A stretch of 64,000 nucleotides of DNA from the NCBI RefSeq assembly GCF_947498515.1, contig NZ_CANMKO010000009.1:146136-210135 (forward strand), read 5' to 3'. The position numbers were made by a program, and so were the translations under genes. This DNA is from an uncultured Pelagimonas sp. Lineage in GTDB: Bacteria; Pseudomonadota; Alphaproteobacteria; Rhodobacterales; Rhodobacteraceae. Below are positions 18,540-27,178 of the stretch, in pieces (the stretch's first letter is position 1; the number at the start of each line of letters is the position of its first letter). Below the pieces are notes generated by a model. The model did not search any database. It saw only the letters and a program-made list of their open reading frames with translations, and was not told the origin of the DNA.

Positions 18540-20024
18540 ATGCTCAAATCCCCCGGTCGCCGGTTCATTATTGTCGGCATTCTTGTTTTATTGATGTTCA
18601 TCCCGCTGTTTTTCGCAGCCGAAGTGATCAATTCACGCAAATTCTATTCCCAAGACACCATTCGCAATGTCGGTATGGAATGGGGCGGGCAACAGACCCT
18701 ATCGGGACCGTTTTTGGTTATCCCGGTAGAGCGCGAGGTCACAACGTTGAAATCACGCCCCAAGATTGACCCCGACACCGGGTTGGTGATGACCCACCCG
18801 GACACCGGCGAAGAGCTTAAGGTGCGCTATGAGGAAACGGTGATCAAATCCGGGCCAAGCGTCTTTTTGTTGCCGCGCAAGTTTGATGCCGATTTGGCAA
18901 CCCAAACCCAGATGCGGGCGCGCGGGATTTTTCAGGTCCCGGTTTATACGGCACAGGTGGGCATGGCGTTTGATTTCGACACAAGCGCGGCCGAGCCGTT
19001 GCTTGCCAGCAATGAGACCCTGTTGTGGGACAAGGCGCGGATCGAGGTCGAGGTTTCTAACAACAAAGCGTTGCGCGGCAAGGCCGAGATGTTGGCGGAT
19101 GGAGAGTCCTTACCTATGGCGCCAATGGCCGGACGGCACGGGTTTACGGCCACCACGGGCGACCCGCGCGGGCGTGGCGAATACAATCTGGCGCTGGGCC
19201 TAAACGGGGCGCAAAGCCTTATGGTGACGCCGGTTGGGCTAACCAGTCAGATCAGCATGACAAGCGATTGGCCACACCCATCGTTTAGCGGTGCGTTTTT
19301 GCCCGATGGCCATGAGGTGAGCGAAAGTGGCTTTACCGCGAATTGGACAATCCCACATCTGGCGCGCCCTTTGCCGCAGGCGGGGCGCGAAGACGTGGCC
19401 GCCTCGGCGCGGCAGGTGTCGGGCTTTGGGGTGCGTTTGATCGAGCCGAATGATTTCTACCAAAAGGCCTATCGCGCCGCCAACTATGGCATCTTGTTTA
19501 TCGCACTGACATTCCTGACGATCCTGTTGATCGAACGCGGCGCGGGCAAACCCGTCCATGCGGTGCAATACATATTGGTCGGCCTGACCCAATCGGTCTT
19601 TGTGCTATTGATGGTGGCCTATGCGGAACAGATCGGCTTTGCCGCGGCCTATGCAGTGTCTGCGGGGGCGGTGATCGCCTTGTTGACGATGTTTGGGTTT
19701 ATGGCGCTGAAACTGGGGCGGCGGGCCTTGGTTTTGGGCGCGGTATTGGTTGTGGTCTATGCGGTGCTATACCTGATTCTGGATAGCGCGGATTACGCTT
19801 TGTTGGCCGGATCGACCTTTGCGTTCTGTGCGATTGCGTTGACGATGTTTGCCACCCGAAATGAGGATTGGTTTGGCCCCGAAAAGGAAAAAGGCCCCGG
19901 TTTGATGACGCGGATGTTTGGCCCGACGCGGCCTGTTGCGCCAGTCACTCCGCCAGTCACTCCGGTGGTTGGGCCTCCGAGCACTGGCCAAACCCCGCCT
20001 AAGGACCCGCCCAGGGACAGGTAA
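18540..20024 (+). CDS. creD: Inner membrane protein CreD family
   Basis: The 494-residue protein opens with a membrane helix (RRFIIVGILVLLMFIPLFFAAEVI), then a large exported region containing the family signature GVGGQQTL-like MEWGGQQTLSGPFLVIPV and FDTSAAEPLL. Five or so membrane helices close it (GILFIALTFLTILLIERG, VQYILVGLTQSVFVLLMVAYAEQIGFAAAYAVSA and on). CreD is associated with envelope stress in other bacteria; its activity is unknown. The C-terminal tail is proline-rich (PVTPPVTPVVGPP). AGGAGAG precedes the start, where GTG and ATG (18537/18540) are adjacent. creABC partners are not nearby. Confidence 0.9.
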   Translation: MLKSPGRRFIIVGILVLLMFIPLFFAAEVINSRKFYSQDTIRNVGMEWGGQQTLSGPFLVIPVEREVTTLKSRPKIDPDTGLVMTHPDTGEELKVRYEETVIKSGPSVFLLPRKFDADLATQTQMRARGIFQVPVYTAQVGMAFDFDTSAAEPLLASNETLLWDKARIEVEVSNNKALRGKAEMLADGESLPMAPMAGRHGFTATTGDPRGRGEYNLALGLNGAQSLMVTPVGLTSQISMTSDWPHPSFSGAFLPDGHEVSESGFTANWTIPHLARPLPQAGREDVAASARQVSGFGVRLIEPNDFYQKAYRAANYGILFIALTFLTILLIERGAGKPVHAVQYILVGLTQSVFVLLMVAYAEQIGFAAAYAVSAGAVIALLTMFGFMALKLGRRALVLGAVLVVVYAVLYLILDSADYALLAGSTFAFCAIALTMFATRNEDWFGPEKEKGPGLMTRMFGPTRPVAPVTPPVTPVVGPPSTGQTPPKDPPRDR

Positions 20025-20099
20025 ACCCCCATGGGCGAAGTCGCGCGCTTTTGCTATACTTATGGCGGAGCGCGCGACACCCTATGAAAGGACATCGCC

Positions 20100-20798
20100 A
20101 TGGCAAAAGCCTCGACAAAAACCCAAGCCGAGAAGACAAAACCGGAATCGGTTCCATCGGCCTATCAGCCCTATTTGGACGGCGATCCACGCACCCGCGA
20201 TCCGATGATTTTGCCGGAAGTGGATGGGTTGATGTTGTCCCTTCAAGGTGGCGTACGCAGCACCGTCGGCGATGATTTCGATTTGGCCGATGCGCCGGTG
20301 CCAATTGATCCGAAAACACTTAACCGCCATTTGATCAGCTGCACCGCCTTTACCCGTGACGTGAAGGGCAATGTCAGTTTCTTTTCCTCGCTGTTCAAAG
20401 CCGAGGCCGAGGGCAAAAAGGTTGGCGTGGTTCAAGAAGCCAAGGTGTTTTTCGTCAAGACGGATAGCAATGGCGTGGCGGTTGAGCATGGCGTCGCGGT
20501 GCGGTTGCAGGTGGATGCGTCTAAGTTCAGCGCCGAGGCCAATGTCTCGATCCCCAATATCGCCGCCGAAGCCCAACTTGGCATGAGCGATGCGCAGATG
20601 GAGATTAGCGTGCGCGGGTTTTCCGGGTTTTTGGGCGCTCTGTTGCCCGCACCCGATACGGTCAACCTAACCAGCTATGCCGCCTATATGGAGGCGTTCC
20701 AGAAGATACAAAAACACGTGTTTTGCGAAGAAAACGCCGAATATTTGGTGCCGGTGGTCTTGGGTAAGCACAAGCCGGTGGAACAGCTCGCTTCATAA
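20100..20798 (+). CDS. Conserved hypothetical protein
   Basis: The 232-residue protein has a Lys/Thr-rich start and no signal peptide or membrane segment. It has alternating beta-rich segments (GNVSFFSSLFKAEAEGKKVGVVQEAKVFFVKTDSNGVAVEHGVAVRLQVDASKF, then AQMEISVRGFSGFLGALLPAPDTVNLTSYAAYMEAFQKIQKHVF). I do not recognise the family. It stands alone with its own terminator, 75 bases after creD. Confidence 0.7.
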   Translation: MAKASTKTQAEKTKPESVPSAYQPYLDGDPRTRDPMILPEVDGLMLSLQGGVRSTVGDDFDLADAPVPIDPKTLNRHLISCTAFTRDVKGNVSFFSSLFKAEAEGKKVGVVQEAKVFFVKTDSNGVAVEHGVAVRLQVDASKFSAEANVSIPNIAAEAQLGMSDAQMEISVRGFSGFLGALLPAPDTVNLTSYAAYMEAFQKIQKHVFCEENAEYLVPVVLGKHKPVEQLAS

Positions 20799-20803
20799 TG
20801 AAG

Positions 20804-20829
20804 GGCCCCGGTTTGCGCCGGGGCCTTTT
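20804..20829. terminator. Bidirectional terminator between convergent genes
   Basis: GGCCCCGG (20804-20811) and CCGGGGCC (20818-20825) form a perfect stem with TTTT on the plus side. It serves the hypothetical gene ending at 20798 and possibly the DUF4399 gene ending at 20834. Confidence 0.8.
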
Positions 20830-20833
20830 GGGT

Positions 20834-21280
20834 TTACTCTACGGTGATGGTGATGACCTCGGACACGATGGGCGTGCTATGGGGCACATGTCCGGCGTCG
20901 CCCATAACCAATTGCAAGGTGTGCATGCCGGGAGAGAGATCAAGCGTGACCTCGGTTTGCCCGCCGCCGAAATGGCGGTGATGGTCATCCGAGGGCAGGC
21001 CCATCATCATTTCCTCTTTGCCATCTTCGCCCATGCCAAGCGGCGGGCGATCAATCAAAAGATGGTGGTGACCGGTGTTTTCTTGTTCGACACCAGCGGG
21101 CGCAACGCCCATCCCCGAGAGACCAAAGATCACAATCACCGGATTGGTCACCGTGTCACCATCGGACATATTGGCGAAATAGACATAGGCCCCGTCGGGC
21201 GCCGGGGTTTCGCCACCCTCGGCCCAAAGCGGCGAAGAGAGCATCAATGAGGTGGCAACAAGCGCAGTTCGAAAAAACAT
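20834..21280 (-). CDS. DUF4399 exported protein
   Basis: The 148-residue protein has a signal peptide (MFFRTALVATSLMLSSPLWAEG) and the DUF4399 core: VIVIFGLSGMGVAPAGVEQENTGHHHLLID, then HHRHFGGGQTEVTLDLSPGMHTLQLVMGDAGHVPHSTPIVSEVITITV. Clustered histidines suggest metal contact, but function is unknown for the family. The ATG at 21280 gives the signal peptide; 23 residues of upstream open frame are excluded. Confidence 0.88.
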   Translation of the reverse strand: MFFRTALVATSLMLSSPLWAEGGETPAPDGAYVYFANMSDGDTVTNPVIVIFGLSGMGVAPAGVEQENTGHHHLLIDRPPLGMGEDGKEEMMMGLPSDDHHRHFGGGQTEVTLDLSPGMHTLQLVMGDAGHVPHSTPIVSEVITITVE

Positions 21281-21457
21281 GTTTGGCTCCAGTTTGATGG
21301 AATCGAATAAGGTGAGCGTAGCATGACTCTTTTGTTTCCCTAGCGTCAATTTTGCGGGCTTGCGTGTGACCGGGCTTTGGTGTTTTCAGAACGGGCTACG
21401 TGCGCGGCCTCTTGGCCGGGTCGGTTTTGCGCAGGTCATTTCTGAAATGGGGCCACG

Positions 21458-22369
21458 ATGATTTTCACCACAATCCTACTTGGCCTGCTGCCGTCGTTTT
21501 TGATGGTTATCCTTGGTGGTTTGCTGCGCAATCGGCTAAGCGAGAATGCTTGGCAGGGGTTGGACAAGCTGAACTTTGAAATCCTGTTTCCGGCGCTGAT
21601 CTTTGTTGCGGCCTCGGGGCGACCCATTGCCGTGGCGGATGTGTTTCGCATCGCCCCAGCGGTCTGGGCGATCTTAGCGGCGGGCATGGCGCTTGGCTAT
21701 TTGGCGCGCCGCTATGGGCCCGAGCGGTTCTTGGATTTCGCCGGCGGCTGGCAAACCGCGTGGCGGTTCAACACGGCCATGGGGTTTATCGCCGTGGCGG
21801 TTTTGCCGGGGGCCGATTTGGGGATTTTGGCGGTCGCCGTGGGCATGGCGATCCCGATGGCGAATTTGATGGCGGTGACGGCCCTGTCGCGCGGCGGCAG
21901 TTTGGGGTTGGGCGCGACGTTGAAAAAGATCGCGGTGAACCCGTTTTTATTGGCCTCGGTCTCGGGGGTTTTGGTCGGCCTGTCGGGGCTGAAAATCCCG
22001 GCCCCGGTTTTGGCCCCGGTTGAGATGTTGTCGGCGGCGGCAATCCCGGTGGCGTTGATTTCTATCGGGGCAACGATGGATTGGCGCGCTTTGGCGCGGC
22101 TGGATCGGTTCAGCGCGATATTATGTGGTGTGAAGTTGATTGCCCTTCCGGCGCTGACCTTTGCGGCCTGTGCCGCTTTGTCGGTTGAGGCCAGCCTTAT
22201 GGGCGTGTTGGTTGTATTTGCGGCGTTGCCAACGGCGTCGGCGGCGCATGTTTTGGCGGCCGGGTTTGGCGCGGATCGCCGGTTGGTGGCGACATTGATC
22301 GCGCAAAGCACCTTGCTGGCGGCGCTGACCCTGCCATTATGGATCGCGGTTGTGATGTTGGTGGGGTAG
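21458..22369 (+). CDS. AEC family transporter (auxin efflux carrier type)
   Basis: The 303-residue integral membrane protein has about ten hydrophobic helices in two inverted halves. Family features are GGLLRNRLSENAWQGLDKLNFEILFPALIF near the start and the central RFNTAMGFIAVAVLPGADLGILAVAVGMAIPMANLMAV. The last part PTASAAHVLAAGFGADRRLVATLIAQSTLLAALTLPLWI is also typical. AEC proteins export organic acids or amino acids; the substrate here is unknown. The next gene starts 4 bases after its stop. Confidence 0.93.
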   Translation: MIFTTILLGLLPSFLMVILGGLLRNRLSENAWQGLDKLNFEILFPALIFVAASGRPIAVADVFRIAPAVWAILAAGMALGYLARRYGPERFLDFAGGWQTAWRFNTAMGFIAVAVLPGADLGILAVAVGMAIPMANLMAVTALSRGGSLGLGATLKKIAVNPFLLASVSGVLVGLSGLKIPAPVLAPVEMLSAAAIPVALISIGATMDWRALARLDRFSAILCGVKLIALPALTFAACAALSVEASLMGVLVVFAALPTASAAHVLAAGFGADRRLVATLIAQSTLLAALTLPLWIAVVMLVG

Positions 22370-22373
22370 GTGC

Positions 22374-22907
22374 ATGCGCGGTTTGGTTCTGGTGGTGTTG
22401 TTTTGGTGCAGTGCGGCGGCGGTGGTGGCGGCGGATGACCGGATGGAGCGGCTGCGCAATGGTCAGGCGCTGGAGTGGATCGAGGCAACCGGCCATTGGG
22501 ACGTGACCTTTTCGGATCGCCAGATGGTGATGATCTGCACGACATGTGATGGGATGGTTGAGGTCGTGTTGGAGGCTCTGCCGTTTCTATCAAACGACCG
22601 GCTCTGGCATTGGGAAGCCGATTACATGGCGGAGCGGAAACGGTTTTGTTCATCGCTTGTGCAAGAGGGCGGGCGTTGCCTTGGAACCGACAATTCGGGT
22701 TTCAGGGGCAGGGCACTGCGTGGGTTTCAGTCATCGCACGACCATCAGGGTGTCAAAACAACTGATGTCATTTGGTACAACAATAGCCGAGAATACGGGC
22801 CGGAGTTACTACGTACTCGGGTCAAAGCCGAACAGGGTCACGTGGCCCCAGAAGGAACCGCCAATTTGATCTATTCGGCCATGGCCCAACTGACGAATTA
22901 TTGGTGA
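22374..22907 (+). CDS. Exported hypothetical protein
   Basis: The 177-residue protein has an N-terminal signal peptide (MRGLVLVVLFWCSAAAVVAADD) and then a hydrophilic domain with four cysteines (MICTTC, RFCSS, GRCLG). Two could form CxxC chemistry at MICTTC. It follows the AEC gene by 4 bases and is probably co-transcribed. Its stop directly abuts the stop of the convergent DHFR-like gene. No family is recognised. Confidence 0.7.
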   Translation: MRGLVLVVLFWCSAAAVVAADDRMERLRNGQALEWIEATGHWDVTFSDRQMVMICTTCDGMVEVVLEALPFLSNDRLWHWEADYMAERKRFCSSLVQEGGRCLGTDNSGFRGRALRGFQSSHDHQGVKTTDVIWYNNSREYGPELLRTRVKAEQGHVAPEGTANLIYSAMAQLTNYW

Positions 22908-23444
22908 CTAGCTGCGATCACGTCGATAGTGGCGTTTGACCATTTGCCGAAGCAGGATTTGGACATTGTCGAGCTCAAAGGCCAATTCGTGATCCAAGAG
23001 ATCAAATAGACGGGTGCCGCCGCCAAGCAAGATTGGGATTTCGGTGAGGATCATCTCGTCGATCAGATCGGCATCCAGAAACCGGCGGATTGTGGCTCCG
23101 CCATCTATATAGAGGTTCTTGTGGCCAAGCGCGTCGGCCTTTTCCACGATGTCAGCGGGTTTGCCGCGCATCAGGGTGACGTGATCCTCAAACCCCTTGG
23201 GCACGTCGCTTAGGGTGCGGCTAAGGACAATCCCCGGTTTGGGATAGGGCCAGCCGATGCCGAAGCCCTGAACCGCTTCAAAGGTGGTGCGCCCCATCAC
23301 CACCGCATCAATCTGCGTCATGAAATCGGCAAAACCCAAATCATCGCCATCCGGGTTGGGCACGCGGCTTAGCCACTCAAGCCCGCCGTTGCGATCAGTG
23401 ATATAGCCATCAAGGCTTGTGGCGATGTAAACGGTGTTGGGCAT
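22908..23444 (-). CDS. Dihydrofolate reductase family protein
   Basis: The 178-residue protein belongs to the RibD C-terminal/DHFR-like family (YyaP type): VYIATSLDGYITDRNGGLEWL at the start, AVVMGRTTFEAV, then LYIDGGATIRRFLDADLIDEMILTEIPILLGGGTRLF. It should bind NADPH; the true substrate is unknown. A LysR gene is divergent across a 185-bp gap and may control it. Confidence 0.92.
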   Translation of the reverse strand: MPNTVYIATSLDGYITDRNGGLEWLSRVPNPDGDDLGFADFMTQIDAVVMGRTTFEAVQGFGIGWPYPKPGIVLSRTLSDVPKGFEDHVTLMRGKPADIVEKADALGHKNLYIDGGATIRRFLDADLIDEMILTEIPILLGGGTRLFDLLDHELAFELDNVQILLRQMVKRHYRRDRS

Positions 23445-23629
23445 GGCTGATTATTCCTGATTTCAAGCTCTGTTTATCAGACGTTCGGTTGGATGGCATA
23501 GGGGTTTGCCCGTTTCCAGAACAAAAACAGAGACCAATAAAACCCCGATATTGTCGCGGGCCTGCCCCAGTCCTGCCTGATTGTCCCGGCAAAACTCATC
23601 ACAAGAATTAGATGAAGAGGGACCCGAGC

Positions 23630-24535
23630 ATGGATCGCCTGACGGAAATGGAAGCGTTCGCCACAGTGGTGGATCAGGGTGGCTTTACCGATGCCGCCAA
23701 GAAGATGGGGATTTCAAAATCCGCTGTCTCGAAACACGTGTCATCACTAGAAGCGCGCCTTGGCGCACGGCTTTTGAACCGCACCACACGCCGGGTAAGC
23801 CCGACCGAAATTGGTCTTGCTTATTATGACCGGGCGCGTCGGGTTTTGAACGATGCAGGTGAGGCGGATGCCCTTGTCACATCGATGCAAAGCGCGCCGT
23901 CTGGCTTGTTGCGCATTTCGGTGGCCACCGATTTTGGTGTGAACCACCTGAGCCCGCAATTGGGCGATTTCCTTGCCGAATTCCCCGATATTACGGTGAA
24001 TATGGTGCTCAACAACCGCTATGTTGAGCTAATCTCGGAAGGGTTTGACATGGCGATCCGCATTGGGGAGCTTGAAGACAGCACCCTGCGGGCCCGCAAG
24101 CTAACCGAAACAAGCAAGCGCATGATCGCCTCGCCCAAGTATTTTGAGCAATATGGCCGTCCGCAGCGCATTGACGATCTTAACGAACACAAGCTTTTAC
24201 ATTATTCGAACCAGTCTTCGGGCAATGTTTGGAAGCTGACCGCGCCATCGGGTGAAAAACGCCAAGTGCGCACCGCCGGTTGGTTGACGGTGAATGACGG
24301 GCAGTCGCTCTTGAATGCTTGTGTTGCCGGTCTCGGCATCGCCTACCTGCCGTCTTATTTGTATCACGAAGCCATGGAGCAAGGGTTGGTCGAGGATGCG
24401 ATCCCCGATCTGCCGCAGGAAACCCAAGGCATCTACGCGGTCTACCCACCCGGCCGCTTTACCCAGCCCAAAGTGCGCGCCTTTATCGATTACCTGGTGC
24501 ATGCCTTTGCGGAAAAAGGCCCGAACGCCTGGTGA
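23630..24535 (+). CDS. LysR family transcriptional regulator
   Basis: The 301-residue protein has the LysR helix-turn-helix at residues 1-60 (MEAFATVVDQGGFTDAAKKMGISKSAVSKHVSSLEARLGARLLNRTTRRVSPTEIG) and a periplasmic-binding-like effector domain (LLRISVATDFGVNHLSPQLGDFLAEFPDITVNM). It resembles the CrgA-like subgroup. The ATG at 23630 has GAGGGA upstream; another ATG at 23612 is in frame. The likely target is the divergent DHFR-like gene. Confidence 0.94.
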   Translation: MDRLTEMEAFATVVDQGGFTDAAKKMGISKSAVSKHVSSLEARLGARLLNRTTRRVSPTEIGLAYYDRARRVLNDAGEADALVTSMQSAPSGLLRISVATDFGVNHLSPQLGDFLAEFPDITVNMVLNNRYVELISEGFDMAIRIGELEDSTLRARKLTETSKRMIASPKYFEQYGRPQRIDDLNEHKLLHYSNQSSGNVWKLTAPSGEKRQVRTAGWLTVNDGQSLLNACVAGLGIAYLPSYLYHEAMEQGLVEDAIPDLPQETQGIYAVYPPGRFTQPKVRAFIDYLVHAFAEKGPNAW

Positions 24536-24585
24536 TCGGACCCTTTAACCTTCTTCCATAGCCCGTTGGATCGGGCCACCTTTTG

Positions 24586-24610
24586 CCCGGGCCATTTGGT
24601 CCGGGTTTTT
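24586..24610 (+). terminator. Terminator of the LysR gene
   Basis: CCCGGGCC and GGTCCGGG form an 8-bp stem with one G-T pair around ATTT, followed by TTTTT. It is 50 bases past the stop. Confidence 0.75.
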
Positions 24611-24653
24611 CCGTTTTTGGACCGTTGGGTTCGGGTCAAGTAACTAGTGTCTA

Positions 24654-24695
24654 ATGATTTAGACCCGATGACTTAAGCCTGATGATTTACATCCG
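24654..24695. repeat. Three 14-bp imperfect tandem repeats
   Basis: The units are ATGATTTAGACCCG, ATGACTTAAGCCTG and ATGATTTACATCCG, in direct order without spacers. The third unit includes the stop codon of the minus-strand membrane protein gene at 24687. Confidence 0.6.
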
Positions 24696-25160
24696 ACGCT
24701 CCCCAAAGAGTTTGGGCTTGAAGGCCCCAATGATCAGTTCGGTCAAAAGCGGCAATACGTTTGTTTGCCCAATCAGCGCTTCGGTGGCTTCGAGGTCATG
24801 AAACGCTTGCGGTAACGGCGCGCTTGCAGCGGCGGCGGCGGCCATGGCGCGCAGTTCCGGCATCATCGGCACCAAAAAGACAAAGGCGTTGATGGCCAAA
24901 AGGACCTGAGCCCCCAATTTGATCTTCATCCAGTGATCGCGAACTCCGTAGCCGTAGAACAGTGTCAGGTCGCAGGCCAGTTTGAGCGCCAATCCGGGCA
25001 AGATGAGGATATAGGCGCTAAGCTCTTTGTAGGTATAAACATTGAGCGCGGTTTGCCCATCAGGTGAGCCGAGAACAGCGCCAATAACGATGTGGCTAAG
25101 GATGCCGCCGACATACATGATGCCGGCGATTTCGTTAACAAAATCGAGGGTTTTACGCAT
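24687..25160 (-). CDS. Four-helix integral membrane protein
   Basis: The 157-residue protein has about four hydrophobic segments (IAGIMYVGGILSHIVIGAVLG, LSAYILILPGLALKLACDLTLFY, KLGAQVLLAINAFVFLVPMM and a weaker C-terminal one). It looks like DUF2269-type proteins, but this is a weak match by eye. Its ATG lies inside the end of the cytochrome b561 gene (8-bp overlap), so the two are co-translated and may form one membrane unit. Confidence 0.7.
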   Translation of the reverse strand: MRKTLDFVNEIAGIMYVGGILSHIVIGAVLGSPDGQTALNVYTYKELSAYILILPGLALKLACDLTLFYGYGVRDHWMKIKLGAQVLLAINAFVFLVPMMPELRAMAAAAAASAPLPQAFHDLEATEALIGQTNVLPLLTELIIGAFKPKLFGERRM

Positions 25161-25698
25161 TTCCGCCCCCGGAACGCTTGTCAAACCACATCCGGGACAA
25201 CAGCCCGTCGCGGCGCACAAATTGGTGATAAAGCGCGGCGCCAACATGGCCAAGGATGGTGAGTCCTAACAAGGTCGCCAGCAGGCCATGTGCGGCACGG
25301 GGCGGGAAGGCCGAGAAATCAGCGGGCAGTGGCGCACCAGATCCGCCAAACACGATGTCAGGCAGGCCAGCCATCAGGGAAATGCCAATGCCGGACGCAA
25401 CCATGCCAAACACCAAGGCATAAAGCCCCCAATGCGCGGCCTGTCCTAATTTGTTGAGCGTGGCGTTGCCGATATCGGCATGGGGTGGCTTGGTCGTGAA
25501 CAACCTGGTGCCAAGGCGGATGAGCGTCAAAACCCCAATCACCATGCCCAATGACATGTGCATTCTTAGGGAAAACAATTTGGCAGGGTCAGTGTTGGCG
25601 GTTTGGGCCAAAACGCGGCCGCCCATGACCAGTCCGACAATAACCATAAGGGCGAGGATCCAATGCAGGGCAACAAGTAGCGGGTGATAACGAGTCAT
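25153..25698 (-). CDS. Cytochrome b561 family protein
   Basis: The 181-residue protein has four membrane helices with the histidines expected to hold two haems: YHPLLVALHWILALMVIVGLVMGG, FSLRMHMSLGMVIGVLTLIRL, AAHWGLYALVFGMVASG, and AAHGLLATLLGLTILGHVGAALYHQFVRRDGLLSRMW. It moves electrons across or to the inner membrane. The ATG at 25698 is used. It is divergent from a MarR gene, with overlapping palindromes between them. Confidence 0.9.
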   Translation of the reverse strand: MTRYHPLLVALHWILALMVIVGLVMGGRVLAQTANTDPAKLFSLRMHMSLGMVIGVLTLIRLGTRLFTTKPPHADIGNATLNKLGQAAHWGLYALVFGMVASGIGISLMAGLPDIVFGGSGAPLPADFSAFPPRAAHGLLATLLGLTILGHVGAALYHQFVRRDGLLSRMWFDKRSGGGNA

Positions 25699-25739
25699 GA
25701 GGGTCTCCAATCTGTCTAATTGAGGTATAGATTGCACTG

Positions 25740-25768
25740 GCAACTGTTGCAAATGCAAATGTTGCACG
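25740..25768. promoter_or_regulatory. Operator region between cytochrome b561 and marR
   Basis: Two overlapping inverted repeats, GCAAC-T-GTTGC (25740-25750) and TTGCA-AA-TGCAA (25747-25758), are followed by GTTGCACG. They lie in the 98-bp divergent gap and are the likely MarR site for both genes. Confidence 0.5.
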
Positions 25769-25796
25769 TATGTTGTGCGCTAAATAGGAGGTGGCC

Positions 25797-26246
25797 ATGA
25801 CTTTGCAAGACGAAACGCGCGCCGTTCGGTTGTCTAGCTTTGGCTGGATGGCCCAGAGATTGGTGGCAGACCTAGACCGGCAGATGGCGGTGGAGTTGGA
25901 AGAACTCGGGCTGACCATGGCGAAATTTCCGCTGATCATGATGGTGAGCGAGCTTGGACCCGTGACGCAAGCCGACATTGCCCGCCGGTTCAGCCGACCG
26001 GCTTATTCGATCAGCCGCAGCCTTGATTATCTGGTCAAAGATGGTTTGCTTGAGCGCCGACCCCATCCGACATCTCGGCGCGCCCATGAAATTGTCGCGA
26101 CACCAAAGGGGCAAGCTTTGGCCCCTAAACTGCATGATATTGTGCGCCGGGTGAATGCGCGGGTTTTGTCGCCGCTCTCGCCGGAGGAACAGCAACAGAT
26201 CACCCTATTGATGGAAAAACTGGTCCCGAACGAAGACCGATATTAG
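25797..26246 (+). CDS. MarR family transcriptional regulator
   Basis: The 149-residue protein has the MarR winged helix: MAKFPLIMMVSELGPVTQADIARRFSRPAYSISRSLDYLVKDGLLERRPHPTSRRAHEIVATPKG (about residues 42-107). AGGAGG at 25786-25791 sets the start at ATG 25797; a GTG at 25791 lies inside the ribosome site. The likely target is the divergent b561/membrane protein pair. Its stop lies 2 bases from the end of the convergent OmpA-like gene. Confidence 0.93.
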   Translation: MTLQDETRAVRLSSFGWMAQRLVADLDRQMAVELEELGLTMAKFPLIMMVSELGPVTQADIARRFSRPAYSISRSLDYLVKDGLLERRPHPTSRRAHEIVATPKGQALAPKLHDIVRRVNARVLSPLSPEEQQQITLLMEKLVPNEDRY

Positions 26247-26248
26247 CC

Positions 26249-27178
26249 CTATTCGGTGGAGATCAGAACCGCTTCGATCCGACGATTGGCTTCGCGGCCT
26301 TCGGGGGTGAGGTTACTGGCAACAGGGGACAAATACCCAACGCCATTCGCGCCGATTTGATCGGCTGGGATGTTGTGGCGGTTGCGCAGATAGGTCACCG
26401 CAGCCGAGGCGCGTTTGCGCGACAATGCTTGGTTGCCCTCAAGCGAACCAACTGCATCGGTGTGACCGACAAAGAGAATGCGGCGGGTCGGGTTGGTTTT
26501 CAGGTAATCGGCAATCGCATCAAGCGAGGCCGCCGGACCATCCCCCAAAGACGACGACCCGGTTCGAAAAACCAGATCGGCCAGAATGGCATGGCCGTCT
26601 CGCTCCAATTGACTGGCAATATCGCTATTGGTGACAACGCTTGGCGTGATCGCTTTGGCGGTGGCCTGCACGGTGCCGCGTGCATCGCCAGCGCGGATGA
26701 TTTGCACAAAACCCGCCGTCTTGTCCTTGCTTGCCAAAAGCGAAATCGCCTCGCCTTTGGGGCCGGTGGCGGCGACAAAGTGGTAGTCCGTCAGGCTGAC
26801 AAACATATCCGGACCCGGAAGCACAAAGGTTTGAAAGCGAAAATCAAACCCGCCGCAGGCATCCGCGATACAGTCAAATTCAACGTCAAAACCCCCGGCC
26901 TGCAACTGATCTCGCAAGGGGGTTAGCAATTGCAGCGAGGTGAGACCGGTTGCGTCAATGCGCCAAGCCTGAACCGAAACGGCCCCCTCGATCCGGCGCG
27001 TTGGCAAGCCGCCTTCTTCGGTCCACGGACCAATAGGAAGCGCATAGGCCCCATTGCGCTGTGACACCTCGCGGGTCAGCTTGGCCCCCTTGGGGAGGGC
27101 CAAATCTTGCGCCGCAAGCGGGCAGGCCCACAGCGCACAAACCGCCGCCTTAGCGAGATTGCGCGTGATAGTCATCAT
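26249..27178 (-). CDS. OmpA-family outer envelope protein
   Basis: The 309-residue protein has a signal peptide (MMTITRNLAKAAVCALWACPLAAQ), a roughly 170-residue unassigned exported region with one cysteine pair (FDCIADACGGF), and a C-terminal OmpA/MotB peptidoglycan-binding domain (about residues 200-305). The latter shows RRILFVGHTDAVGSLEGNQALSRKRASAAVTYL and GVGYLSPVASNLTPEGREANRRIEAVL. It would tether the envelope to peptidoglycan. Its start overlaps the end of the AhpD-like gene by 29 bp. Confidence 0.88.
   Translation of the reverse strand: MMTITRNLAKAAVCALWACPLAAQDLALPKGAKLTREVSQRNGAYALPIGPWTEEGGLPTRRIEGAVSVQAWRIDATGLTSLQLLTPLRDQLQAGGFDVEFDCIADACGGFDFRFQTFVLPGPDMFVSLTDYHFVAATGPKGEAISLLASKDKTAGFVQIIRAGDARGTVQATAKAITPSVVTNSDIASQLERDGHAILADLVFRTGSSSLGDGPAASLDAIADYLKTNPTRRILFVGHTDAVGSLEGNQALSRKRASAAVTYLRNRHNIPADQIGANGVGYLSPVASNLTPEGREANRRIEAVLISTE

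Noticed and set aside
21712..22653. 313-codon minus-strand open frame
   Set aside because: It is antisense to the AEC transporter and the exported protein gene, rich in Pro/Thr/Asn, with no motif.
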